Assembly: GCA_016782835.1 (NCBI GenBank)
Contig: JADHXS010000007.1
Location: forward strand, 1 to 36,736
DNA length: 36,736 nucleotides
Direction: 5' to 3'
Origin: Phycisphaerae bacterium
GTDB lineage: Bacteria; Planctomycetota; Phycisphaerae; Sedimentisphaerales; Anaerohalosphaeraceae
Of this stretch, positions 18,782 through 28,700 are shown piece after piece (position 1 is the stretch's first letter; the number at the start of each line of letters is the position of its first letter). The notes beneath the pieces were generated by a model. That model saw only the letters and a program-made list of their open reading frames with translations. It was not told the origin of the DNA and made no database searches. The translations under genes were made by a program, and so were the position numbers.

Positions 18782-21172
18782 ATGTCAAAAGATAAAACAA
18801 AAAGCCTGTTTGGAACAGAATTGGATGACACATCGAATGTGTCAGGGCTGATTGTTCGGGTTGCGCTGGATACCGGCGCCGATACTCTGTTCGATTACGT
18901 TTTGCCCCAATTTCTGGGAACCGTCCAGCCAGGACAACGGGTGCAGGTGCCGTTCGGACGGGCAAATAAGCTTCAACAGGCGTTCGTTGTAAAAATTATT
19001 GATGACCCCGATGAAATCGTAAAATGCCGACGGTTTAAGCTCAAACCCGTTAAAGCAATCCTTGACGAGGCGCCATTGCTGGATGCCGAATTAATACAAC
19101 TGGCCCAATGGATTAGCCAGTATTATGTCTGCCCCCTGGGACAGGTTTTCAGCGCAATGGTGCCCGCGGCGGTTAAAAAAGACGTCGGTGTCAAAAAGCA
19201 AAGCATCGTTTATCTGACAAATCGTGGAACGGGCATCCTGCCCGTGGAACATGGCCAGGATGGCCATGCCACCTTAATCAGAAGCAAAAAGCAAAAGGCG
19301 ATTGTCGATATTTTGCAAGAAGCCAATGCGGTTGATATCGACAGCGGGCTTGAAAAGCAGGTTTTGCTCGAGTCGGCCGACTGCACCGAAAGCCCGCTCA
19401 AACAGCTTATACGCAAACAAATTGCCAAAATCGGCAAAAAACAGATTCTGTACGCCCTGCCTGTCGTACCGGAAGGATTAAGTTTCGAAACAAAAAAAGT
19501 CATCCTGAACCAGGACCAGCAAAAAGCCCTGGATTTTGTTACGCATGAAATCACAGACAACCGCTTTGGTGTATCCCTGCTGCACGGTGTGACCGACAGC
19601 GGCAAGACGGAAGTGTATATTCGCGCCATCGAAGCGGCCATCGCGGCGGGCAGGCGGGCGATTATTCTGCTGCCCGAGATTGCCCTGACGGCCCAGACCG
19701 TCCAGCGATTCAGCAGCCGGTTTGAAAACGTCGCGATTCTGCACTCACAGCTTTCCGGCCCGCAGCGCAACGCACAATGGCAAAGCATCAAAAGCAATCA
19801 AGCCGACGTCGTCATCGGGGCACGGTCGGCCATCTTTGCCCCGGTGAGTAACCTGGGGCTGATTGTCATCGACGAAGAACACGAAGGCAGCTACAAGCAA
19901 GACACCGTGCCGCGCTATCATGGGCGGGATGTCGCCGTCAAGCGGGCGCAACTGGCAAACGCGCACTGCATCCTCGGCTCGGCGACGCCGTCGTTGGAAA
20001 CGCTGCACAACTGCACTACGAAAAAACATTACACTCTACTTCAACTGCCGAAACGTGTGAATGATTTGCCGATGCCGGAAATGAAGCTGGTGGATATGAC
20101 CTGCGCATTTGCGGATACGGAACATAAAGGCGTTCATCTTATTAGTCCGCCGCTTCGAGCACATCTTAGCAATATCCTGGAGCGGAAAGAGCAGGCGATT
20201 TTATTGCTAAACCGCCGGGGGTATAGTAATTTTGTCTATTGCCCGTCGTGTCGGCACAGCCTGACCTGTCGAAATTGTGATGTAACGCTGACCTTTCACA
20301 AAAAGCCGCAATTGGAAAATCGCAAAGAAACCATTCTCGGTCGGCACATGGTCGGCGGGTATGCGATTTGTCATTATTGCCTGTCGAAGACGCTGGTGCC
20401 GAAACAATGCCCGATTTGCAGCAAAAATATGACGATGGTTGGATTAGGTTCGCAGCGGCTGGAGGAGGAGCTGGCTAAAAAACTGCCCGCCGCCCGCGTC
20501 CGGCGGATTGACAGCGACGCGATGGCGGGGCAGGATTATTACGATGTTTTAAGGGATTTCGCGGAGCAGAAAATCGATATTCTGGCCGGAACGCAGATGC
20601 TGGCAAAGGGGCTTCATTTTCCGAATGTGACACTGGTGGGGATTATCAGTGCCGATACGGCGTTGTTTTTGCCGGATTTCCGCTCGAACGAACGGACGTT
20701 TCAACTTATCAGCCAAGTGGCCGGACGTGCCGGACGCAGCGAAAGGGGCGGAACCGTTTATGTCCAGACCTTTTTCCCCGAACAACCGACCATCAAATAC
20801 GCCCTGGAGTACAACTTTAAAGGCTTTTTAGAAAATGAGTTATCGCATCGAGAGGCCTGCGGTTTACCACCATTCGGGCGGATGGCGATTGTCGCGATGC
20901 GGGATATGAAATTTGACCGGCTTTCGGCGGCCGCCGAGAAAATGCGCCAGCGTCTGGATGAAATTATCACCACTGAACGGCTGAAAATCACGCTTCGCGG
21001 GCCCATCGAGCCGGCCATCAGCCGAATTCAGCGGCAGCATCGCGTTCAATTCATTCTACAGGGAAAATCGGTGGTTGACCTGCAAAGACTCTTTGGGCGT
21101 TTTCGCGTTATGGCGCCGCTTCGCCCCGCCGTCCAGACACAAGTCGATATTGACCCGATTGGTGTTTTATAG
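18782..21172 (+). CDS. priA: Primosomal protein N' (replication restart helicase PriA)
   Basis: LLHGVTDSGKTEVYIRAIEAA, VIDEEHEGSYKQDTVPRYHGRDVA, LGSATPSLET, zinc-binding Cys pairs (CPSCRHSLTCRNCDVTLTFH, CHYC...CPICS), QVAGRAGRSERGG. Start at 18782 preferred; ORF begins at 18650. Confidence 0.95.
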   Translation: MSKDKTKSLFGTELDDTSNVSGLIVRVALDTGADTLFDYVLPQFLGTVQPGQRVQVPFGRANKLQQAFVVKIIDDPDEIVKCRRFKLKPVKAILDEAPLLDAELIQLAQWISQYYVCPLGQVFSAMVPAAVKKDVGVKKQSIVYLTNRGTGILPVEHGQDGHATLIRSKKQKAIVDILQEANAVDIDSGLEKQVLLESADCTESPLKQLIRKQIAKIGKKQILYALPVVPEGLSFETKKVILNQDQQKALDFVTHEITDNRFGVSLLHGVTDSGKTEVYIRAIEAAIAAGRRAIILLPEIALTAQTVQRFSSRFENVAILHSQLSGPQRNAQWQSIKSNQADVVIGARSAIFAPVSNLGLIVIDEEHEGSYKQDTVPRYHGRDVAVKRAQLANAHCILGSATPSLETLHNCTTKKHYTLLQLPKRVNDLPMPEMKLVDMTCAFADTEHKGVHLISPPLRAHLSNILERKEQAILLLNRRGYSNFVYCPSCRHSLTCRNCDVTLTFHKKPQLENRKETILGRHMVGGYAICHYCLSKTLVPKQCPICSKNMTMVGLGSQRLEEELAKKLPAARVRRIDSDAMAGQDYYDVLRDFAEQKIDILAGTQMLAKGLHFPNVTLVGIISADTALFLPDFRSNERTFQLISQVAGRAGRSERGGTVYVQTFFPEQPTIKYALEYNFKGFLENELSHREACGLPPFGRMAIVAMRDMKFDRLSAAAEKMRQRLDEIITTERLKITLRGPIEPAISRIQRQHRVQFILQGKSVVDLQRLFGRFRVMAPLRPAVQTQVDIDPIGVL
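19224..19272 (+). repeat. Double-palindrome repeat inserted in frame within priA
   Basis: GTGGA ACGGGCAtccTGCCCGT GGAAC ATGGCCAggaTGGCCAT GCCAC: two 7-bp-stem hairpins, in frame with priA (RGTGILPVEHGQDGHAT). Confidence 0.85.
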
Positions 21173-21215
21173 CTTGATTTTTCATCGCCAATCGTGTATA
21201 TTCACCGATTCTTTA

Positions 21216-21290
21216 CGGAGAGTAGCTCAGTTTGGCCAGAGCGCTGCGTTCGGGACGCAGAGGTCGCAAGTTCAAATCTTGTCTCTCCGA
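21216..21290 (+). tRNA. tRNA-Pro(CGG)
   Basis: 7-bp acceptor CGGAGAG/CTCTCCG, D-loop AGCTCAGTTTGGCCAGAGC, anticodon stem-loop CTGCG-TTCGGGA-CGCAG, T-arm TTCAAAT, discriminator A; no encoded CCA. Confidence 0.93.
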
Positions 21291-21408
21291 TTTTTTGTAA
21301 CCCTTTCTGTCTCAATCGGTTGCAGGTTTATGGGTTGACATTTCCCCCTCATTTGACGATAATAATTTGCTATCGACGGTTTGCTCTGGCATTAAATGGC
21401 AATCTTGC

Positions 21409-22941
21409 ATGACAGATAATAACAATATAAATATCCAAAAGAAAGAACCCGACCTCTACAAACGCTCCGTCAAAGGCGGTTATTGGGTGATATCATCGCG
21501 GTTCGCTGTACAGCTTTTAGGATTCGTAAAGTCACTCTTTATTGTCAACTTCTTCTTCCTGAACGACTTGGGCATCATCAGTGCCGCCGTGATGATGATG
21601 GAAATATTATCGACTTTCACGCAAACCGGATTCGAGAGCGCGCTGATCCAAAAAAAAGGCGATATCCACGATTACCTCGATACGGCTTGGACGGCGGGAA
21701 TCATTAAGGGGATCGTTCTGTTCCTGACTCTTTATTTTGCCGCCCCGCTATTAGCAACATTTAGAATTCCCGAAGAAAAAGTACCGCTGGCGATTGGGAT
21801 TTTCCGGGCCATGAGTGTCTGTTTTCTGATTAGCGGATTTCGGAATATCGGGGCCATTTATTTCAGTAAAAACCTGGATTTTCATAAAACCTTTGCCTTA
21901 TCGATGGTTTCAACGTTGACTGATATCGTACTTTCAGTGGGACTTGTGTTATTTTTCCGCAGCATCTGGGGCGTCATCGCAGCCCGACTAGTGACAGCCT
22001 GCATCAACTGTACAAGCACCTATATCCTGTCCTCCTACCGCCCCCGCCTGCATTTTGAACGCGCAAAGGCCCGCGAACTCTGGAAATTCGGACGCTGGAT
22101 TTTCGGGGGAAACATTATCAGCTATCTGCTGGAGGCCGGGGACGACTATTTCGTCTGGTCTTATCTGGGCATTCAGTCGCTGGCGCTGTACCGATATGCC
22201 TATCGGTTTTCCAATATGCCGGCTACTCACATTACCTCTGTTATTTCACAGGTCTCTTTTCCGGCGTATTCAAAAATCCAGGATGACCTGCCGCGGCTGC
22301 GTGAGGCCTATCTGAAAGTCCTGAAAATTACAGCATTATTCTCAGTTCCAACAGCTTTTTTGATCTTCATTCTCGGTCCGGATTTTGTGCATCTATTCCT
22401 GCCGGAACGCATGTACCCCATGATCCCGGCCTTACAACTCTTAGCGATAGTCGGACTCATAACATCATTGGGCGGAGTCATTGGCCCTGTACTTAAAGCA
22501 ACGGGAAAACTTGTGCCCGTTTTATATTTTCAGGGGGGCCGACTTGCCCTCCTGGCAATCCTTATATATCCATTCACAAAAATGTGGGGAATTGCTGGGA
22601 CCGCTCTTGCAATAGCGTTAACGCGAGTCTTAATGTACCCTCCCGGTCTCCTTTTCGTCTGCCGCTTGGTCAATTGCTCAATCTGGAAAGTGATTCAACC
22701 GTTATTGATTCCTCTTGCTGCTTCAACAATGATGGCTTTCGTTACTTTTTTACTTAAATTCTCTGTTTTTACAGAAGTACATTTTCTCTCATTTTTCGGC
22801 TCGCTGCTTTTGGCCTTAGCGATATATTTAACAACAGTATGGCTTATGGATTCGATATTTAATTGCGAAATTCGAAAAATTGTTCGGGAAAACTTTACCG
22901 CGATACGCTGGAAACATAGGAAAAATACCGGAATATATTGA
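21409..22941 (+). CDS. MOP/Wzx-type oligosaccharide (lipopolysaccharide) flippase
   Basis: Polytopic protein beginning KRSVKGGYWVISSRFAVQLLGFVKSLFIVNFFFLNDLGIISAAVMMMEIL, typical of the polysaccharide transporter family. Start at 21409 (MTDNNN) preferred. Confidence 0.85.
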   Translation: MTDNNNINIQKKEPDLYKRSVKGGYWVISSRFAVQLLGFVKSLFIVNFFFLNDLGIISAAVMMMEILSTFTQTGFESALIQKKGDIHDYLDTAWTAGIIKGIVLFLTLYFAAPLLATFRIPEEKVPLAIGIFRAMSVCFLISGFRNIGAIYFSKNLDFHKTFALSMVSTLTDIVLSVGLVLFFRSIWGVIAARLVTACINCTSTYILSSYRPRLHFERAKARELWKFGRWIFGGNIISYLLEAGDDYFVWSYLGIQSLALYRYAYRFSNMPATHITSVISQVSFPAYSKIQDDLPRLREAYLKVLKITALFSVPTAFLIFILGPDFVHLFLPERMYPMIPALQLLAIVGLITSLGGVIGPVLKATGKLVPVLYFQGGRLALLAILIYPFTKMWGIAGTALAIALTRVLMYPPGLLFVCRLVNCSIWKVIQPLLIPLAASTMMAFVTFLLKFSVFTEVHFLSFFGSLLLALAIYLTTVWLMDSIFNCEIRKIVRENFTAIRWKHRKNTGIY

Positions 22942-23032
22942 AAAAAAACTGCCGATGTCTATAATAGGGAAAAGTCTAAAAAAAGGATGGTAACCCTTAT
23001 ACCCTGAGATAGTTAATAGGTGTTAAGTTTTT

Positions 23033-24163
23033 ATGGTAGAACCGTTTAAGAACCCGATTTATGTAACCCGACCTTTTTTGCCGCCGCTTAAGGACTTCTG
23101 TAAGGGTCTCGAAGAAGTTTGGGATTCCCGCTGGCTGACTAATAACGGTCCTGTCGTCACGCGATATGCACAAGAACTTAGATCTTTTTTGGCCATTGAC
23201 AATGTGTGCTTATTTAATAACGGCACGCTGGCACTCCAAATTGGTCTTCAGGGGTTGGGAATCTCCGGAGAAGTTATTACCACCCCATTCAGTTTTGTAG
23301 CGACTACCCATGCTCTATACTGGAATAAAATCCGTCCGGTTTTTGTAGATATCGAACCCGATTTTTATACCATTGATCCGGAGAAAATCGAGGAGGCCAT
23401 CACGCCTTGGACCACTGCCATCCTTGCCGTTCACGTCTTCGGCAATCCCTGCAATCACGACATCCTTTCGGAAATTGCAAAAAAGCATAATCTGAGGCTT
23501 ATTTACGATGCGGCCCACGCTTTCGGTGTTCAAATCAACGGAAAATCCATTGCGCATTATGGGGATCTATCCATGTTCAGCTTTCATGCCACTAAACTGT
23601 ATCATTCTTTTGAAGGAGGCTTGCTGACATTTAATGATGCCAAACTTACTAGAATTTTTGATTATTTGAAAAACTTCGGTTTTGAAAACGAAGTGGAAGT
23701 GGTCATGCCCGGAACAAATGCCAAGATGACCGAGGTACAGGCATTGATGGGAAGCATCCTTTTGCCCTATCTTGATAAAATGATTCAGGAACGCGAAAGT
23801 ATTTATCACTTGTACTGCGAACGTCTAAAGGAAGTCGCTGGAATCCGGCTGCCGATAAAACACGCCCCCTCCATTCAGTACAACTATGCCTATATGCCCG
23901 TCGAAATCGAAGAATGCCGGTTCGGGATGTCTCGTGACCAATTGTACGAGAAATTGAAAGAATACAATATTTATGCCCGGCGGTATTTCTATCCGTTGAT
24001 CTGCGACTTTCCCTGTTACAAAAATATCCAGGTACAGGATCCACTGAGAACTGCAAGAAATGTTGCATCACATATTTTGACATTACCAATATACGCCGGC
24101 TTAAGTCCGGACGAGGTAAATCAAATTTGCGATATTATTATTTTTATACAGAAGAATCATTAA
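23033..24163 (+). CDS. DegT/DnrJ/EryC1/StrS-family PLP aminotransferase
   Basis: NNGTLALQIGLQGLGISGEVITTPFSFVATTHAL, LIYDAAHAFGVQING, SMFSFHATKLYHSFEGGLL (PLP lysine). Confidence 0.92.
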   Translation: MVEPFKNPIYVTRPFLPPLKDFCKGLEEVWDSRWLTNNGPVVTRYAQELRSFLAIDNVCLFNNGTLALQIGLQGLGISGEVITTPFSFVATTHALYWNKIRPVFVDIEPDFYTIDPEKIEEAITPWTTAILAVHVFGNPCNHDILSEIAKKHNLRLIYDAAHAFGVQINGKSIAHYGDLSMFSFHATKLYHSFEGGLLTFNDAKLTRIFDYLKNFGFENEVEVVMPGTNAKMTEVQALMGSILLPYLDKMIQERESIYHLYCERLKEVAGIRLPIKHAPSIQYNYAYMPVEIEECRFGMSRDQLYEKLKEYNIYARRYFYPLICDFPCYKNIQVQDPLRTARNVASHILTLPIYAGLSPDEVNQICDIIIFIQKNH

Positions 24164-24198
24164 ATCGACACAGACTCTTTTAGGAACAGGACATTGCA

Positions 24199-24720
24199 AT
24201 GGAAAATTCGATCTATTTACGAACGCTTGAACCAGAGGATGTTGACCGTGTTTACCGGTGGCACAATGACCAGGAGCTTTATCAGGATTTGATAGGAACG
24301 CACCATTTTGTCAGTCGAGCAACAGTTGAAAAATGGATAGAGAAAAAAAGCGCTTTCTCATCAACAGAAATCAATATGGCGATCTGTTTAAAAAATAATT
24401 CTGAACATATTGGAAACACGTACATCCGCGATATTAACTGGGTAAACCGAAATGGAGTTATACACCTCTTTATCGGAGATAAAGAACAACGTGGTAAAGG
24501 ATATGGGAAAGAAGCGATAAAACTAATTATCGAATACGCGTTTCAAACCATAGGGTTGAACCGTCTATATCTATACGTTTTTGAAGATAATTCAAATGCG
24601 ATCAACCTCTACAAAAAAGCCGGGTTTGTTGTCGAGGGCAAACTTAGAAAACATGTATATAAGAATGGAAAATTCAAAGACATTCTAATTATGGGGTTAT
24701 GCAAAAGTGAGGAAAATTAA
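24199..24720 (+). CDS. GNAT-family N-acetyltransferase (RimJ/RimL-like)
   Basis: IYLRTLEPEDVDRVYRWHND, GDKEQRGKGYGKEAIKLIIEYAF, NAINLYKKAGFVVEGKLRKHVYKNGKFKDILIMGL. Confidence 0.9.
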   Translation: MENSIYLRTLEPEDVDRVYRWHNDQELYQDLIGTHHFVSRATVEKWIEKKSAFSSTEINMAICLKNNSEHIGNTYIRDINWVNRNGVIHLFIGDKEQRGKGYGKEAIKLIIEYAFQTIGLNRLYLYVFEDNSNAINLYKKAGFVVEGKLRKHVYKNGKFKDILIMGLCKSEEN

Positions 24721-24765
24721 TTCCATTATCACAATAAGTCCTAAAAATACTTTTACCGGCCGCTT

Positions 24766-25485
24766 ATGAAAACTATTGGAATAATGCAACCATATTTCAT
24801 ACCTTATATTGGGTATTTCCAACTTCTTGAAGTATCTGACGTTTTTGTATTTCACGACGACGTCAAATATATAAAAAACGGATGGATTAATCGAAACCGA
24901 ATTTTATTTAATGGCACGACAAAGTATATTACTCTTCCTGTCAGAAAGGATACTAATACAAAATATATTAATGAGCGTTTTTTTTCTAAAAATGAATTAT
25001 TGAAAGAAAAAAAATATATTCTTTCTACGATCAAACTAACTTATCGTAAAACGCCGTACTTTAAAGCAATTTATCCCTTGCTGGAAAGCCTTATTAACAA
25101 TGAAGAAACAAATGTTTCACATTTTGCAGAAACATCCATACTTTCAATTATAAATTATCTTGGATTAAACACTTCAATACACAGGTCTTCCGAGATAGAC
25201 TTTGATAAGTCACTGAAAGGGCAAGATCGCGTCATTGCAATTGTAAAAAAACTCAATGGGAATCATTATGTAAATCCGATTGGAGGCATTGATCTTTATA
25301 ACCCAACCGATTTCCAAAAGAAGGGGGTCAAGCTTCAATTCTTACAATCAGAAATAAAACCTTACAAACAATTTGGAAATCATTTTATTCCAAATCTATC
25401 GATTATTGATGTGATGATGTTTAACTCCAAACAAGAAGTTTTGAATATGCTAAAACAATACACTTTAATTGACAAAGAAAGCTGA
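24766..25485 (+). CDS. WbqC-like family protein
   Basis: MKTIGIMQPYFIPYIGYFQLLEVSDVFVFHDDVKYIKNGWINRNRIL matches the WbqC family N-terminus. Confidence 0.9.
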   Translation: MKTIGIMQPYFIPYIGYFQLLEVSDVFVFHDDVKYIKNGWINRNRILFNGTTKYITLPVRKDTNTKYINERFFSKNELLKEKKYILSTIKLTYRKTPYFKAIYPLLESLINNEETNVSHFAETSILSIINYLGLNTSIHRSSEIDFDKSLKGQDRVIAIVKKLNGNHYVNPIGGIDLYNPTDFQKKGVKLQFLQSEIKPYKQFGNHFIPNLSIIDVMMFNSKQEVLNMLKQYTLIDKES

Positions 25486-25553
25486 ATTCTTTTGCCACTC
25501 TTTGAACAATCTATTGACATTTTCAATCGTTAAAATTGACCGTAAAATAAATA

Positions 25554-26588
25554 ATGAATACTAATTATAAGAACGGAACAAGACCGGTGGCAACGAACAA
25601 ACAGCCAACTGTAAGTGTTGTCGTAATCACTTACAACCAGGAAAAATATATCAGGAAATCCCTCGAAGGCATTCTTTCGCAAAAAACCGATTTTGAGTAT
25701 GAATTGATTATTGGTGAGGATTGCAGCACTGATAGAACTCGCGATATATGCGTTCAATATTCTCAGGAATTCCCAGAGAAAATACGGTTGCTTTTGCATC
25801 AACAAAACATTGGAATGCACCAAAATGCTATCCAAACTCTTCGTTCAGCCCGTGGCAAGTATATTGCTTTCTGTGAAGGCGATGATTTTTGGACAGACCC
25901 AAACAAATTACAAATGCAGTATGATTTTCTGGAAAATAACCTTTCTTTCACGGGAGTGCATACGAAGGTCGATTACGTCGATAAAGATGGCCGGAAAATA
26001 GGGACAGGAGATATGATGCCGGCAGATTCAGACATCATTGACTTCAACTATTTACTGCAGCGAAATGTGATTCATACCTGCTCCTTTATGTTCCGTAAAA
26101 GTGTTCTGGACGAAACAGTCTATTCCATCATGGGAGCCGTTCTAAATCAAGACTACACGCTCTTCTTAGCTGTAGCCCTCAACGGTAATATTTACTATTT
26201 TCGGAATACAACAGCCGCTTACAGGAAAGGAGTTGGCGTCACAGCAACATGGATTTTTTCAAATATAAGAAAGCAGCATTTGATGATATTTTCGTTATTT
26301 GAAAAACATTACAACTTAAAAAAATACAGAGCAGCCCTGTACGCAGCGAAACAATTTCAGTACTACCATGTCTTTTCAGCATCAAATAAAGAAACTCGTT
26401 TATTACGATGCCGTTATTTTTGCCTTTTGCTGTGGTATTTTTTTCTGTCATTACTCTATAAACCAGCGATCAAAGTCTATAAAATAAGCTTCACAGATAT
26501 CGTCATGCTTGCTTATAAAGCGAGACCAAAATTAAAAAAATGGCTAAAGTTATTATTCGGAAACATGCCGTCTTCCGATAAAAATTAA
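25554..26588 (+). CDS. Glycosyltransferase family 2 protein
   Basis: VSVVVITYNQEKYIRKSLEGILSQ, GEDCSTDRT, IAFCEGDDFWTDPNKLQMQ. Confidence 0.9.
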   Translation: MNTNYKNGTRPVATNKQPTVSVVVITYNQEKYIRKSLEGILSQKTDFEYELIIGEDCSTDRTRDICVQYSQEFPEKIRLLLHQQNIGMHQNAIQTLRSARGKYIAFCEGDDFWTDPNKLQMQYDFLENNLSFTGVHTKVDYVDKDGRKIGTGDMMPADSDIIDFNYLLQRNVIHTCSFMFRKSVLDETVYSIMGAVLNQDYTLFLAVALNGNIYYFRNTTAAYRKGVGVTATWIFSNIRKQHLMIFSLFEKHYNLKKYRAALYAAKQFQYYHVFSASNKETRLLRCRYFCLLLWYFFLSLLYKPAIKVYKISFTDIVMLAYKARPKLKKWLKLLFGNMPSSDKN

Positions 26589-26623
26589 AGTTTTAAACAC
26601 TGTTTTCTCGTTAATCAAATACG

Positions 26624-27652
26624 GTGAATTTTTATATGCCTGAAATAAATGAAAAAAACAAAGACCTTGCTACTCAGCACAACACACAAAATTATTCCGT
26701 CAGCGTCGTGATACCCGCATATAACGCGGAGAAGCACATTCAACGTTCAATTGACAGTGTGCTGAGACAGACCCGTCCGGCGGATGAAATCATCGTTGTC
26801 GATGATGGTTCAACGGATAATACTCCGGTAATCCTCTCGGAATACGGCAATAAAATTATTCCTATTCGACAGCAAAATGCGGGAGCCAGCATCGCAAGGA
26901 CTACGGGAATCGAGCGGGCAAGCGGAGACTGGATTGCCTTTCTGGACGCCGACGACGAATGGCTGCCTTCAATGCTCGAAGCACAAATCAAAAACCTAAT
27001 AGATAATCCCGAACTGGCGTGGTCCTATAGTAATTATTGGTTTGCTCGTCATGATACAGACCGGGTTAAGATTGCGTTTCCGACCCCCCCCACATCAAAT
27101 AATATAATCACAGATTATTTATCCGTCCATACTAAATATTGCATCAGAACCAGTGCCGCCATCATCAAAAAAAGTGCTTTATATGATTCAGGATTGTTTG
27201 TCCCGGACCAGAAATGGGTGCAGGATACAGATCTCTTTCTGAGAATTGCATATCAATACCCCCAAATCGGATATCTCCATGAGCCACTCGCCAAATACTA
27301 TTGTGATTTACCCGAGTCATTAACAGCAAGATACTGTTGCCATGCAAATGAGCTATGCCTCCTTGTTGAACGCCATCTTGTGCTCTCACGAGAATGCAAC
27401 CGGCAAAAGGAACTGATCAAATCTATGTCTGAGAAAATACCGTATTGGGTTAATGTGACGCTGCAATATAAAAACTATCATGAAGCCCGAATCATGCTCA
27501 AGAGAATAGGGCACATTATCCCTAATAGGATAAAATGGAAATTGAAACTTAAAGCATATTTTCCTTTTCTGGAAAGATTTTGGGATGCAATGCTGCATTT
27601 CGTAAAACGGCATGTGATTCCTGAAAGGCTTAAAATTCGTAAACCGAAGTGA
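26624..27652 (+). CDS. Glycosyltransferase family 2 protein
   Basis: VSVVIPAYNAEKHIQRSIDSVLRQTRPADEIIVVDDGSTDNT, WIAFLDADDEW. Start may be 26636. Confidence 0.9.
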   Translation: MNFYMPEINEKNKDLATQHNTQNYSVSVVIPAYNAEKHIQRSIDSVLRQTRPADEIIVVDDGSTDNTPVILSEYGNKIIPIRQQNAGASIARTTGIERASGDWIAFLDADDEWLPSMLEAQIKNLIDNPELAWSYSNYWFARHDTDRVKIAFPTPPTSNNIITDYLSVHTKYCIRTSAAIIKKSALYDSGLFVPDQKWVQDTDLFLRIAYQYPQIGYLHEPLAKYYCDLPESLTARYCCHANELCLLVERHLVLSRECNRQKELIKSMSEKIPYWVNVTLQYKNYHEARIMLKRIGHIIPNRIKWKLKLKAYFPFLERFWDAMLHFVKRHVIPERLKIRKPK

Positions 27653-27697
27653 ATTTCAGGTAATAAACACAAATACAAAAACTCCGGAGAGACTATT

Positions 27698-28663
27698 GTG
27701 AAAAAGAAAATACTGGTTACAGGCGGAGCGGGTTTTATCGGAAGCCATCTGGTTGAAAGACTTCTGAAAGAAGGACATTGGGTTATCGCAATGGATAATT
27801 TCCATACTGGTACAAAAGATAATGTTTTGGCATTTCTTAATAACCCGCGTTTTGAAGTGCTTCGTCATGATGTCACAGAACCTTTCCGAATCGAAGCAGA
27901 GCAGATTTATAATCTGGCATGCCCAGCCAGTCCTATTCATTACCAGCGTTCTCCAATTCGAACGGTGGAAACCTGTGTTCTGGGACCGATTAACTGTCTG
28001 ACGCTTGCAAGAGACATTCATGCTCGTGTTTTGCAAGCCTCAACAAGTGAAATCTATGGAAATCCAATCATGCACCCCCAAACCGAAAGCTATTGGGGAA
28101 ACGTGAATCCAATCGGTCCCAGAAGTTGCTATGACGAAGGAAAGCGTGTTGCCGAGACACTGTTTTTCGATTTTCATCGTGAAGCCGGAACAGATATTCG
28201 AATCGCCAGAATTTTTAATACTTATGGCCCCCGGATGTCACATGGAGACGGACGGGTGATCAGCAATTTCATTCTCCAGGCCTTGCGAAATGAACCTCTG
28301 ACGATCTATGGAGACGGCTCTCATACTCGCTCATTTTGTTACATCTCCGATCTTGTAGAGGGCTTAATAAGGTTGATGAACATGGATGGATTTACAGGGC
28401 CGATTAATCTTGGCTGCCCGGAAGAAAGAACAATTCGTGAAATCGCAGAACTAATTATCCAACTTACAAATTCGAAATCAGATATTATCTTGCAACCCCT
28501 GCCTATTGATGATCCTGAAAAACGAAAACCCGATATCGAATTAGCAACCGACGTTCTTGGATGGACCCCTAAAATACCGCTTGAAGAGGGATTATCCAGA
28601 ACAATCGAATATTATAAGCCAATCGCCGATGATAATTCGCCGCCAACAAAACAACCTCGTTAA
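27698..28663 (+). CDS. NAD-dependent epimerase/dehydratase, UDP-glucuronate decarboxylase (UXS)-like
   Basis: [45 protein letters not shown] (YxxxK), [13 protein letters not shown]. Confidence 0.88.
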   Translation: MKKKILVTGGAGFIGSHLVERLLKEGHWVIAMDNFHTGTKDNVLAFLNNPRFEVLRHDVTEPFRIEAEQIYNLACPASPIHYQRSPIRTVETCVLGPINCLTLARDIHARVLQASTSEIYGNPIMHPQTESYWGNVNPIGPRSCYDEGKRVAETLFFDFHREAGTDIRIARIFNTYGPRMSHGDGRVISNFILQALRNEPLTIYGDGSHTRSFCYISDLVEGLIRLMNMDGFTGPINLGCPEERTIREIAELIIQLTNSKSDIILQPLPIDDPEKRKPDIELATDVLGWTPKIPLEEGLSRTIEYYKPIADDNSPPTKQPR

Positions 28664-28700
28664 AATTTTGCTGATTTGAATACTTAGGATAGTTTGCTAA

